From the NCBI GenBank assembly GCA_002404055.1, contig DHIZ01000381.1:5598-53776 (forward strand): a stretch of 48,179 nucleotides of DNA, read 5' to 3'. Made by a program: the position numbers and the translations under genes. Shown here piece after piece: positions 16,641-26,981 of this stretch; the first letter of the stretch is position 1, and each line of letters begins with the position of its first letter. Source of the stretch: Chloroflexi bacterium UBA4733 (GTDB taxonomy: Bacteria; Chloroflexota; UBA4733). The notes under the pieces were generated by a model that ran no database searches, was not told where the DNA came from, and worked only from the letters and a program-made list of their open reading frames with translations.

Positions 16641-17492
16641 CTACATCCAGCCGCTGACGCCTAATAGCTCCTTCGTCTCCTCATCGGGATCGTCCGCGAG
16701 CAGCCTGGCGGTGAGGCCCTGTTCCGGCTTCTTGCCGTAGATCGACGGCTTCATCCAGCTCGGTCCATAGCCGAGGATCAACAGGCGGCGCAAGGAGCCG
16801 GCGGGCGTGTTCGGCATGGCGCGATGCCAGAGTGAGCCGTGGACGAAGATGCAACTGCCGGGCGGCACGCGCACCGTCACCTGGCCCGGCAGCTCGCTAT
16901 ACAGTTCCGCCGGCAGGTCCTCCTCGATGCGCTGGTGCGAGCCTGGCACCACGCAGAGCGGACCGTTGGCGACGGTCGCCCCATCCAGGTAGATCAGCGC
17001 CTCCATCGTCTGGGGACGTGAGAAGAAGGGCGGCAGGGGATCAGGGACCAGCCGTTGGTGGAAGTGCCAGTGCGTCTCCTGGTTCGGCTCATCGGGGTAA
17101 CTGATGCGCGCCGAGAACCCACGCACCTGCACCTGCGGCCCCAGCACGGCCCGCATGACTGAAAGGACCGGCGCGAAGTTCAGCATGTCCAGAAAAGCCT
17201 GATCCTTGTCCATCAGGTGGCGCAGGAACAGGCCGCCGAAGCGGGAGGATCGGCTGATGTTGATCGAAGCTCCTAACTCGGCGGCAGCCACGCCATCCAA
17301 GGCGCAGCGCAGTTGCGCTGTTTGCTCCTCGCTGAGGAGGCGCTCCTTCACCAGGTAGCCGCGCGTCGCCAGTTGCCGAACCTCGTCCGGCGTCGCCTGC
17401 ACCTCCACCGGCCGCGCTGGATCCTTCAGGTCGTGGTTGCGAATGCGGTACTGCAGCCGGTAGCCGTCCGTTGCGTTCGCCGTTGTAGCCAA
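16641..17492 (-). CDS. Phytanoyl-CoA dioxygenase (PhyH) family protein
   Basis: A 283-residue double-stranded beta-helix protein. Family marks are QVRGFSARISYPDEP, ALIYLDGATVANGPLCVVPGSH and the late VHGSLWHRAMPNTPAG with the third iron ligand His and the 2-oxoglutarate-binding Arg shortly after (SLRRLL). The usual first motif His-x-Asp is not evident: the corresponding stretch reads THWHFHQRL, so the acidic iron ligand may be replaced. The start is TTG 17492 with AAGGGA eight bases upstream. It is the last gene of the IclR-SBP 4-GH4-PhyH row, 60 bases after GH4. PhyH enzymes hydroxylate small molecules with Fe(II) and 2-oxoglutarate; substrate unknown. Confidence 0.8.
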   Translation of the reverse strand: MATTANATDGYRLQYRIRNHDLKDPARPVEVQATPDEVRQLATRGYLVKERLLSEEQTAQLRCALDGVAAAELGASINISRSSRFGGLFLRHLMDKDQAFLDMLNFAPVLSVMRAVLGPQVQVRGFSARISYPDEPNQETHWHFHQRLVPDPLPPFFSRPQTMEALIYLDGATVANGPLCVVPGSHQRIEEDLPAELYSELPGQVTVRVPPGSCIFVHGSLWHRAMPNTPAGSLRRLLILGYGPSWMKPSIYGKKPEQGLTARLLADDPDEETKELLGVSGWM

Positions 17493-17552
17493 TTCGTTTT
17501 CCCTTCGGTTGAGCCTCGTACGTTTCCAGTCGCATGGGGGCGGATACAGTGC

Positions 17553-18989
17553 TCACACCCTGGCGCCCGCCTGCGCGGCGACCGCTCCCTGTCCATCAAG
17601 CAGGGGCAGGTCGTATGCCGGCAACGCCGGTCGCCGGGCTCCGAAGCGTGCCGCGAGGCTGGCGTTGCCGGGTCGCGCGAGCAGCGCGTCGATCAAGTGC
17701 TCGGCGTGGTCCAGCGATTGCGTGCGGTAGTCGTCGAGCAGCAGGCAGCTCAGCAGCACGTCGCGGTCGCCCGTTTGGAAGGCCAGCAGCTCGCGCTCCA
17801 TCTTCTCGAGGCGCGGGCGCAGGACCAGGTGCATCAGTTTGGCGGGCAGCGTGCCGACCGGCAGCAGGCGGATGCCGCTTCCGTCGACCACGGCATGGCC
17901 TTCCACCACGACGTCATCGGCGATGCCTCGGATCGCGCCGTTGTTCGGCACGTTGACTTGTAGGATGTACTGCCGGTCGTTGGCGATGCCGTCCACGATG
18001 CGGACGTGTACTTCCGACCTGGAACGCTGTGGCGGAAAGACCTCTGTCACGCGCGCTGCCGGATCGTTCGCCACGCGCCGGATCTCGTCCACCCGGCGCT
18101 GCAGGCCTTCCAGGTACCTGCCCCAGCCGATCTCGCTGTCAAAGCCGCCCAGGTGGCCGTACCACTGTCGCTTGGTGGCGAGGTCGCTGTGGTAGTACCA
18201 CTCGGAGAAGGTGCGCGAGGCGTCGCCGATGGGCATGCGCCCGACGCGGCGGTAGTGGTCCATGGCGGCGCGGGAAAGCTGGGAGTCGCCGTAGTCACCC
18301 CGGAAGTTCGCAAAGTAGCCGGCGGCCTTCGTCTCGATCCATTCGTCGATCAGCGGGTAGAGGTCCCGACCACGGTGGCGCAGCTCGGTGAGATAGATCC
18401 AATGGTTGACGCCCGGCGCCTCCCAGCGCAACTCCTCGTGCTCTTCCGGAGGAATGCCGAGAGCTGAGGCTAGCCGGTAGACACCCATGAAGCCATGGCA
18501 GAGGCCGACAATCTTCGTACTCGTCTCGCGCGTCATCAGGGTGCAGCCCTCGAAGACCGGGTTGCTGGACTGGATGAGCCAGGCGCGCGGACAAAGCCGC
18601 TCCATGTCGCGGGCGACGGCAAGCATGAGAGCGTACTGGTGAAAGTTGGTCTGGAGACGGACACCGCGGTAGTAGCCAAGCTCGCCGGCCAGCCGGCGTG
18701 CCGCTTCCTCCGGCGCATGGCCGCCGTGCAGCGCGGTATTGACGACGAAATCTGCGTCGCATAAGGCGCGCTCCCGGTCCATCGTCGCCTCAAAGCGCAG
18801 CTTCACCCCCAGTTCCTGCGCGTAGCGCTCGGCCAGCCGGTGGACGACAGTCAGGCGTTCCTCGTCCACGTCCATGAAGGTGACCGTGCTGCCGTGCATG
18901 CTCTCGGCGAGGCAGAGGTCACGGACCAGCGTCAGTGAGAACGTGGCGCTGCCCGCGCCGATGATGGCAAGCTTGATGGCCTTCCCCAT
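17553..18989 (-). CDS. Glycoside hydrolase family 4 (alpha-galactosidase/alpha-glucuronidase-like)
   Basis: A 478-residue GH4 protein. The N-terminus is a Rossmann NAD-binding motif (LAIIGAGSATFSLTLVRDL), followed by FMDVDEERL, the SSNPVFEGCTLMTR segment, the metal-binding Cys164-His165 in GLCHG, and GVNHWIYL. GH4 enzymes cleave alpha- or beta-glycosides by an NAD+- and Mn2+-dependent redox-elimination mechanism in the cytoplasm. The CHG motif fits the alpha-glucosidase, alpha-galactosidase and alpha-glucuronidase branch rather than the 6-phosphoglycosidases, which agrees with an ABC rather than a PTS context. It lies 58 bases after SBP 4, which probably supplies its substrate. The proximity of sugar-acid enzymes makes an alpha-glucuronidase attractive but unproven. 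Confidence 0.92.
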   Translation of the reverse strand: MGKAIKLAIIGAGSATFSLTLVRDLCLAESMHGSTVTFMDVDEERLTVVHRLAERYAQELGVKLRFEATMDRERALCDADFVVNTALHGGHAPEEAARRLAGELGYYRGVRLQTNFHQYALMLAVARDMERLCPRAWLIQSSNPVFEGCTLMTRETSTKIVGLCHGFMGVYRLASALGIPPEEHEELRWEAPGVNHWIYLTELRHRGRDLYPLIDEWIETKAAGYFANFRGDYGDSQLSRAAMDHYRRVGRMPIGDASRTFSEWYYHSDLATKRQWYGHLGGFDSEIGWGRYLEGLQRRVDEIRRVANDPAARVTEVFPPQRSRSEVHVRIVDGIANDRQYILQVNVPNNGAIRGIADDVVVEGHAVVDGSGIRLLPVGTLPAKLMHLVLRPRLEKMERELLAFQTGDRDVLLSCLLLDDYRTQSLDHAEHLIDALLARPGNASLAARFGARRPALPAYDLPLLDGQGAVAAQAGARV

Positions 18990-19047
18990 GAGGTCTCCCC
19001 TTCCGGTCGTTGTTTACCGCGCTGCACGATAGCGCCCGGTACGCGGC

Positions 19048-20568
19048 CTACGCCGTTCGCGTCTGACTCGCCAGCAAGGCGTCGGTTTGCGTCTTGATCG
19101 CGCTGAGCGCATCGGCCACGGTGGCCGTCCCGGCGCGCACCTTATTAAATTCGCCGCTGTAGATCTTGCTGTAGTCCTGCCATTGCGGGATCAGCGGGAT
19201 CGGCAGCACCTCGCCCTTGCTGTACGCATCCATGAAGACGTGGGCATCACGGATCGGGCTCTTCTGCACGAAGTAGTCGACCAGCGACTTCAAGTTGGTG
19301 ATCGCCTGCCCCACGTCGATCAGAGCCTTCTGGTAGACCGGTCCGGTGATGAACTTGGCCAGCTCGTAGGCGTCGGCCGCGGGCTGCCCCGTCACCCCTA
19401 CGGGAATCGTGAGCGCGTTCGGCTTCACCACCGTCTTGCGCACCCCCTTGGGACTCGCCGGTAACGGGGCCACGCCATAGTCGAACTCAGGGCGGGTGAA
19501 CAGGGTCGCCGCCCGCCAGGCGCCATCCTCCACCATCGCCATCCGTCCGGAAAGGAAGCTATCGCCAGTACCGAGATTATCGCCGGGCCTTGGCGCCACA
19601 TTGTTCTTCAAGATCAGATCGGTTTGGAACTGCAGCGCCTCCGCCGTCTCCGGAACGTTGCCGATGAAGGACTTGCGGTCGTCCGAGAGCGACTTGCCGC
19701 CGTTGGAGTAGATCCAAGTGTGCGGCTCCGGTTGGAAGCCCAGTTGGGCACTGAAACCGTAGCTGCGGTTCGGGCTGACGCCGGTGGTCACCTTGGTCGC
19801 CGCCTCCAGGAAGGCATCCCAGGTCCACTTGCCCTGCGCCTCCAGGTCGTTGGGCAGGGCCAGGCCGGCGTTCTGCCACTTCGTCTTGTTGTAGAAGAGC
19901 ACGCGCGGGCTCTCCGGGCCGTTGGGGATGGCGTAATAGGCGCCATTGAACACCTGGTGGTCCTCGAGAAAGGCCCCCGGCAGAAAATCGTCAAGGTTAA
20001 ACGACTTGTCGTTCTTGATGGTGGCATCAAGCCGCTGGACGATCCGCTGCTGCACGAAGTAGGGCATGTCGTAGGCATCGACCTGAGTGAGCTGTGGGGG
20101 GGTGCCCCCGCTGATGAGCGAAATGATCTTCGCGCGGTAGTCGCCGTTCTGCACGAACAGCGCCTGCACCTTGATGTCCGGGTGGGTCAGGTTGAAGTCC
20201 TTCACCCGAGCGACGGTGTTGTTGGCCTGTTCCTGGCTCACCGCCCAGAACGACCAGACGATGGTGCGGCCGCCTTTCGCCGTGGCAGGGGCGCTCTGCG
20301 TTGCGACGACCGACGCCGTGGTCGAACTGGGGCGGGAGGCAGCAGTGGAAGCCGTGGAGGCCGGCGCAGCCGTCACAGCCCCTCTGCTCTGCGCCGCGAC
20401 TGTGGCGACGGTGGAGGCGCTGACCGGCGAGGTGATCGTCGCGGCGGCCTGGCCACCGCCGCAGGCGGCCAGCAATGGCAGTGCTCCGGCAGCCAGACCG
20501 ACGCCGATGAGGCTTTGCAAAAGGTTGCGGCGAGAGATCGTTCCGACCCGATGAGAAGGTACTTGCAC
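19048..20568 (-). CDS. ABC transporter substrate-binding lipoprotein (SBP 4)
   Basis: A 506-residue family 1 solute-binding protein. The signal is Tat-like (SRRNLLQSLIGVGLAAG) with lipobox LAAC, then ~60 residues of Ala/Ser/Thr linker shorter than in the other three. The mature domain begins TIVWSFWAVSQEQ and shows LISGGTPPQLTQVDAYD, SFLSGRMAMVEDGAWRA and a late AYELAKFITGP. GTG 20568 follows AAGGAG by eight bases. It lies between the IclR regulator and GH4, so it is likely the binding protein for the glycoside that GH4 hydrolyses. No permease pair is present, though this context would normally have one. Confidence 0.9.
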   Translation of the reverse strand: MQVPSHRVGTISRRNLLQSLIGVGLAAGALPLLAACGGGQAAATITSPVSASTVATVAAQSRGAVTAAPASTASTAASRPSSTTASVVATQSAPATAKGGRTIVWSFWAVSQEQANNTVARVKDFNLTHPDIKVQALFVQNGDYRAKIISLISGGTPPQLTQVDAYDMPYFVQQRIVQRLDATIKNDKSFNLDDFLPGAFLEDHQVFNGAYYAIPNGPESPRVLFYNKTKWQNAGLALPNDLEAQGKWTWDAFLEAATKVTTGVSPNRSYGFSAQLGFQPEPHTWIYSNGGKSLSDDRKSFIGNVPETAEALQFQTDLILKNNVAPRPGDNLGTGDSFLSGRMAMVEDGAWRAATLFTRPEFDYGVAPLPASPKGVRKTVVKPNALTIPVGVTGQPAADAYELAKFITGPVYQKALIDVGQAITNLKSLVDYFVQKSPIRDAHVFMDAYSKGEVLPIPLIPQWQDYSKIYSGEFNKVRAGTATVADALSAIKTQTDALLASQTRTA

Positions 20569-20672
20569 GAAAATCTCCTTTGCCTGAGGCCGCCACGGTG
20601 CGGCATTGCAAACCGAACAGAGGGCTGGCAGGACGAACGCGCGAATGGGTCGCTACTTCCTCTTTTCCCGAA

Positions 20673-21548
20673 CTACGGCCAGCCGGAACCGAGGTGGCCA
20701 AGACGGCTGGAGACCCGCTCCGCCGCTGCCAGGACGTCGCGGATGACGCGCTCGAGACCGATTGCTTCCGCTTGCTCGGCCGGGCCGGAGACACTGATGG
20801 CGCCGACCACGGCGCCGGAGCGGTCGCACAAAGGCGCCGCGACGCAGCGCGTACCAACCCGGCGCTCGCCGTCGTCGATGGCGTAGCCGTGGGCGGCGAC
20901 TTCATCCAGGGCGGCGTCCAGCGAGGAGAAATCCTGGATCGACTGCTCCGTGTACGGCCGCCAACCGCGTGCATTAACGACGGCGTGGACGGACTCCCGC
21001 GGCTGGGCGGCGAGCAATACCTTCCCTAACGCCGTGCAGTGCGCTACCGAGCGTCGGCCAATCGCGGTGTAGAAGCGGGCCACGTCGGGCCGCACCGCGT
21101 AGGCCAGGTGGAACACGTCACCGTCGTCGAGCACGGCCAGGTTGGCATTCAGGTTCAGCTCGTCGCGCAAGACGTCCAGTTCCGGCAAGGTATGGCGGTA
21201 GAGGTCCATCTGGTTCAGCGTCAGCCCTGCCAGTTCTACGAGCTTCAGGCCGAGGCGGTAGCGCCCGCTGGCCGCATCGCGGATCACATATCCCGATGCT
21301 TCCATCGTGCTCAAAAGGCGATAGGCGGTGGTGGGGTGCAAACCGAGCCGCGTGGCGATCTGCGTCAGCGCAAGATCATGCTCGGTCGGCGTGAAGAGGT
21401 TCAGGACCGTCAGGGCGCGGTCGACCGTTTGGCTGAGCGCCCGATCACGGTTCGTCCGCGTGCGGCGCTCCGGCTTGGTCCCAATCGTCGTGGCGATCTC
21501 TCCCCCTGTTGGGCAACGCAGGCGCACTAACTGCCGCGAGTATACCAT
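20673..21548 (-). CDS. IclR family transcriptional regulator
   Basis: About 290 residues. A winged helix-turn-helix lies around residues 40-105 (SQTVDRALTVLNLF, LTQIATRLGLHPTTAYRLLSTMEASGYV), followed by an IclR effector domain with ARFYTAIGRRSVAHCTALGKVLLA and the late RCVAAPLCDRSGAVVGAISVSG. IclR proteins bind a small carboxylate or sugar acid and control the adjacent catabolic operon. The start is uncertain: ATG 21548 is used, ATG 21590 is upstream and neither has a strong ribosome-binding site; the folded domain begins near residue 40. It is divergent from the DHDPS-family and IlvD/Edd genes and precedes SBP 4-GH4-PhyH, so it probably controls both directions. Confidence 0.9.
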   Translation of the reverse strand: MVYSRQLVRLRCPTGGEIATTIGTKPERRTRTNRDRALSQTVDRALTVLNLFTPTEHDLALTQIATRLGLHPTTAYRLLSTMEASGYVIRDAASGRYRLGLKLVELAGLTLNQMDLYRHTLPELDVLRDELNLNANLAVLDDGDVFHLAYAVRPDVARFYTAIGRRSVAHCTALGKVLLAAQPRESVHAVVNARGWRPYTEQSIQDFSSLDAALDEVAAHGYAIDDGERRVGTRCVAAPLCDRSGAVVGAISVSGPAEQAEAIGLERVIRDVLAAAERVSSRLGHLGSGWP

Positions 21549-21642
21549 ATCCTGCGCTATGCGCAAGTGATACGCACTATGCGCGCTCATCGTGATGGGG
21601 TAGAATAGCGCTCGTGGCGAATGATCGGGAGGTATACCTACA
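21549..21642. promoter_or_regulatory. Divergent control region of the IclR locus
   Basis: The ~94 bases between the iclR-type gene and the DHDPS-family gene contain two imperfect copies of a CxCTATGCGC motif (near 21555-21562 and 21576-21583), a plausible IclR site, and a TAGAAT -10-like box at 21601-21606 for the rightward genes. No clear -35 box goes with it. Confidence 0.45.
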
Positions 21643-22554
21643 GTGACGACGCACTGGCGCGGCATTTTCACCATCCCCTGTACCCCTTTTACCGATACCG
21701 GTGCACTTGACCTGGAGAGCCTGCAAAGGGAAGTAGAGTTCTGCATCGCGGCCGGCGCACATGGTCTGGTGGCACCGGTCAACGCCTCGGAGTTCTGGAC
21801 GCTCTCCGACCAAGAGCGATGCACCGTTGCCGAGACGATCATCCAGGTCGCTAACGGCCGGCTGCCGGTGGTGATCGGTGTGGCCGGCGGTTCTGCTCCG
21901 GTGGCGGTGGAGTTCGCCAAACACGCTCAGGACAGCGGCGCCGACGCCGTCATCGCCATGCCACCTTACGTGCGGGTAGCCCCACCCAATGCCATCTACG
22001 ACTACTTCCAGGCGCTCTCCCGCGCCGTCACCATTCCGATCTTCATCCAGAACCACGACGCCCCGGCCGGCACGCGCATGAGTCCGGAGTTTGTGGCGCG
22101 GCTGGTGCGCGAACTGGAGCACGTCGATTACGTCAAGGAGGAGACGTTCCCGGCTGGTCACGCCATCCAGGCGGAGATTGCCCTGGCCGGCCCCAAGCTG
22201 AAAGGCGTCATGGGCGGCATCGCCGGGCGGTACCTGATGGACGAGTACCGACGCGGCGCCTGCGGGACAATGCCGGCCTGCGAGGCCACCGACGTACACG
22301 TCCAGGTCTGGAACGCGCTCGACGCTGGCGACACGCGCCGGGCGCGCGACCTCTTCAACCGCCTTTTGCCCCTGCTCAACTACGAGGGCCTGCTGCCCGG
22401 CGTCTACAAGGCCATCCTCAAGCGGCGCGGTATCATTGCTTCCGACTACCTGCGCAGCCACGCCGGCAACCCGCTGGATGCCGGCGACCACGAGGAGTTG
22501 AGCGCGATCTTTGCCGATATGCACGATCTCTGGAAGCTGGCGGTGCCTCGGTGA
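21643..22554 (+). CDS. Dihydrodipicolinate synthase/N-acetylneuraminate lyase family protein
   Basis: A 303-residue TIM-barrel class I aldolase. The Schiff-base lysine is Lys165 in YVKEET, near the usual position, and the N-terminus has the FTIPCTPFTD strand and loop. The tyrosine that normally sits in the YN motif two strands earlier is not there: the stretch reads FIQNHDAPAG, so chemistry may differ from DapA. With an adjacent IlvD/Edd-type dehydratase and an IclR regulator this is more likely a 2-keto-3-deoxy-sugar-acid dehydratase or aldolase than a lysine-biosynthesis enzyme. GTG 21643 has GGGAGG about nine bases upstream. The gap to the next gene is 50 bases. Confidence 0.88.
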   Translation: MTTHWRGIFTIPCTPFTDTGALDLESLQREVEFCIAAGAHGLVAPVNASEFWTLSDQERCTVAETIIQVANGRLPVVIGVAGGSAPVAVEFAKHAQDSGADAVIAMPPYVRVAPPNAIYDYFQALSRAVTIPIFIQNHDAPAGTRMSPEFVARLVRELEHVDYVKEETFPAGHAIQAEIALAGPKLKGVMGGIAGRYLMDEYRRGACGTMPACEATDVHVQVWNALDAGDTRRARDLFNRLLPLLNYEGLLPGVYKAILKRRGIIASDYLRSHAGNPLDAGDHEELSAIFADMHDLWKLAVPR

Positions 22555-22604
22555 GTATCGAGTGGGCCCGCAGTCGCGGCCCTAATTCTTAGGAGCACAG
22601 CCAA

Positions 22605-24359
<1,755 letters not shown>

Positions 24360-24482
24360 GGCGGGCACAGACTTGCCGAAAGTCGTTGAAGGATGGATGC
24401 GATGAGGCCAGTACCGCGCTGCGTTGGCTGAGAGATCCTCTAGCAACCCAGGTAATTTGACGAAAGGGAGAAACCTGGGTAA

Positions 24483-24501
24483 AGTCTAGACAGTCTGGAC
24501 T
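24483..24501. promoter_or_regulatory. Palindromic operator before Phd/VapC pair
   Basis: AGTCTAGAC and GTCTGGACT are inverted around one base with one mismatch, 24 bases before the antitoxin ATG. This is a typical place for antitoxin autorepression. Confidence 0.5.
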
Positions 24502-24524
24502 GAACGGAGAAAGTGAGGGACGCA

Positions 24525-24767
24525 ATGCCCTGGCAAGTTCAGGAAGCAAAACAGCGATTCAGCGCGCTGGTTCGGCAAGCGGTGGATGAGGGGCCGCAAA
24601 TGGTCACGCGGCATGGTGAGGAGGTGGTCGTCGTGCTCTCCGCGCGGGAGTACAACCGTCTACGAGGGAATCTGCCGGACTTCAAGGAATTCCTGACGAC
24701 GGGGCCTGACCTCGACTCGCTCGACCTTCAGCGTGACTCTGCTATGCCTCGGGACGTTGCGTTATGA
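24525..24767 (+). CDS. Phd/YefM family antitoxin
   Basis: An 80-residue protein. The N-terminal fold WQVQEAKQRFSALVRQAVDEGPQMVTRHGEEVVVVLSAREYNRL is the standard Phd/YefM DNA-binding dimer; the C-terminal ~30 residues are polar and would bind the toxin. ATG 24525 is preferred over GTG 24513 because family members begin at the W-x-V-x-x-A-K segment. It overlaps the toxin gene by the four bases ATGA. Confidence 0.9.
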   Translation: MPWQVQEAKQRFSALVRQAVDEGPQMVTRHGEEVVVVLSAREYNRLRGNLPDFKEFLTTGPDLDSLDLQRDSAMPRDVAL

Positions 24768-25180
24768 GCTGTCTGCTGGATACCAACGTCGTCTCGGAAG
24801 TGCGCAAGCCCGTGCAGAATGCCGGCGTCAGGCAATGGTTTGCCGCGGTGCGAGCCGAGGAGCTATTCCTCAGCGTCCTCGTCGTCGGTGAAGTTCGGCG
24901 CGGCATGGAACGGCTACGGCGGCGCGATCCGGCGCAGGCAGCCGTGTACGAGGCGTGGCTCGGGACGCTGCACCGGGACTACGCCGATCGTACACTACCA
25001 ATCACGAAGGAGATTGCCGAAGAGTGGGGGCGTCTCAACGCTATTGATCCGCTCCCGGTCATTGATGCTTTACTGGCCGCAACGGCGCTCGTCTATGGGC
25101 TGACGCTCGTGACGCGCAACACTGCCGACTTCGCTCGGACGGGCGTCCGGCTGCTCAACCCGTTTACGCCGACACCGTAA
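24764..25180 (+). CDS. VapC/FitB-type PIN-domain toxin
   Basis: A 138-residue PIN protein with LLDTNVVSEVRKP (first Asp), VVGEVRRGME (Glu), PVIDALLAATAL (Asp) and LVTRNTADF with the last Asp position. It is translationally coupled to the upstream Phd-type antitoxin through an ATGA overlap. The intact acidic set suggests an active ribonuclease. FitB-like toxins with Phd-type partners act on tRNA or mRNA; the target here is unknown. Confidence 0.92.
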   Translation: MSCLLDTNVVSEVRKPVQNAGVRQWFAAVRAEELFLSVLVVGEVRRGMERLRRRDPAQAAVYEAWLGTLHRDYADRTLPITKEIAEEWGRLNAIDPLPVIDALLAATALVYGLTLVTRNTADFARTGVRLLNPFTPTP

Positions 25181-25351
25181 GTGGATTGCAAGCGGATAGG
25201 GCGCCGGCTATAACCATGTACAGCGGCGTCGAGGCGCGCAGTTTGCCGTATCCCGCGTACACTACTTTGCGCACATGCAGGTCGTCATGCCGGTGCTCTA
25301 AGCGGCCGGCGGCATAGTTCGCTCGGTCCGCCGGCAAAGGGAGTATGCTCG

Positions 25352-25862
25352 GTGAATGCAGCGCCAAATGCGGGAGCCGGGGTCGCCGCACAGGTCGACA
25401 TCAATGGCGTGGTTTCCCGCCGCGGCGATGCCGCTGCGAACGGCGACCTGAATCGTCTCTCGCCTGAAGACCGTCCGGTCCATCAGTGGTATCGTTTCGT
25501 CCTATCCTATCCTCCCCATCTTGTGCGCACGTACCTGGAACGTTTCGGTCTCACCGCCAAGGATTGTGTTCTGGACCCATTTTGCGGCGCCGGTACCACG
25601 GTCATCGAGTGCAAAAAGCAGGGGATTCCCAGCGTTGGCGTCGAAGCCAACCCGATGGCCCACTTTGCCAGTCGGACCAAGGTGGATTGGACTCCAGACC
25701 CGGACGGCTTGCGCCGTCACGCCGCCGTTGTGGCCGGGGCAGCACTCCGAACCTTGCAGCAAGGTGGCATTGACGATCAGGCCACGTTTGGCGCAGCGGC
25801 CGTTGTTGCTGCGGCGCTACAAACGTTGTCTCCGGACCTCAGCGACCTCCTCCTGACCGACT
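25352..25862 (+). pseudogene. DNA methyltransferase, 3'-truncated
   Basis: The N-terminal ~170 residues of an adenine/cytosine-N4 DNA methylase. It shows LSPEDRPVHQWYRFVLSYPPHLVRTYLERF, then the SAM-binding DPFCGAGTTVIECKKQGIPSVGVEANP. GTG 25352 follows GGGAG. Homology ends near 25860, where the sequence becomes the antisense of a histidine kinase; the frame then runs in nonsense to a stop at 26098. The catalytic (D/N/S)PPY motif and target-recognition part are missing, so it is inactive. It is probably an orphan methylase or restriction-system remnant cut by a deletion or inversion. Confidence 0.82.
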
Positions 25863-26763
25863 CCATGACGTGCGGCAGGTCGGCGGCGGGGATGCCGATG
25901 CGGGCGTCCTGCATGGTAATGACTGCCCAATCGTTGTTGTCCCTTTGCTCAAGGCTGAGGGAGACGTTGATGGGAGCGTCGTTAGGGCTGTACTTGACAG
26001 CGTTATTCAGCAGGTTGTGCAGGAGGCGCTCCAGACGATCGGCGTCCCACGACCCGACAATGGCCTGCGGATCGGCCAGCAACAGAATGCGGTCGTGATC
26101 GTGATCTGGTTGCGCCGCGGCGATGGCGCGTTGCGTGATGCGAACGAGGTCGGTCGGTTGCCGCTGCAGGACCATCTCCTCACCCATGCGGAGCCGGCCG
26201 AGGTCCAGCAATTCCTGGATCAGGAAGGCCATCTGGCGGACCGACTCGTCGATCTGGATCAGCCCATTGAGCAAGAAGGGGTCGACCGAGCCGGCATCGC
26301 GCTCCAGGCGGCGGCGCAAGAGTTGCTCATAGCCTTTGATCGCCGTCAGTGGATTGTTGAGGTCGTGCGCTGCGGCCGTCAGAAACTCGTCTTTCCGCCG
26401 CTCCAGGTCTTTGTGGTCGTCGTCGCGGCGTTGGCGCGCTGTGATATCACGCACGATGGAGAACGCCAGCACCTCGCCGTTCAGTCGCGTGAGGAAACTG
26501 GTGGACACTTCCACGGTTCGCGCGGCGCCGGCAGAGAGGCCGTAGAGTCGGAGATAGGCGGGATTGGCGTCCACGACGATGCCGGCGGCGTTGCTCAGCA
26601 CCCTTGCTTCCGGTGACACCTCCCACACTGCGTGGAATTCGGCATCGCCAAGTGCGGCAGCCGTCGACCGCCGGACCATGGCGCCGTCTTCACCGCTGCT
26701 GGGGCGGGGCAACGCGCGCCGCGGCTGGAGAAAGCCGTCATCCGGAATACGCAACATCGCCAT
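25863..26763 (-). pseudogene. PAS-domain sensor histidine kinase, 3'-truncated
   Basis: A shortened PAS region (residues ~45-110, VVDANPAYLRLYGLS joined closely to VEVSTSFLTRLNGEVLAFSIVRDIT, so part of the PAS core seems deleted) precedes a HisKA domain with the phospho-acceptor His in AAAHDLNNPLTAIKG. The ATPase domain has its N box (LHNLLNNAVKYSPN) but stops just after a degenerate G1 box (DARIGIPAADLPHVMES). The G2 box and the end of the domain are missing; the frame continues into methylase antisense to a stop at 25777. It cannot bind ATP normally. It lies divergent from the KaiC-like gene and response regulator, with which it may once have formed a signalling set. Confidence 0.8.
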
Positions 26764-26981
26764 CGCTGCCGGTCTTCCTTGCCGATCCTCCCGGCAGTGC
26801 CGGTTGCCTTCTGCCGCTGCAGGAGCATACCGGTGTCACCCATGCCGAAGGATGCATGTGGGCAGATGATAGCGTCTGCCAGTTGGTACGGCAAACGACG
26901 GCGGCATGCTACGCTCCTGGCGTCAGGGAGACCGCCTGTACGCGGCTGCGTCGTGCGTAGGGGAATGAAGGGCGGGAATCG

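Noticed and set aside
25352..26098. Possible genuine methylase-kinase fusion protein of 248 residues
   Set aside because: After about residue 170 the frame is the antisense of kinase sequence, so it is a rearrangement product and not a designed fusion.
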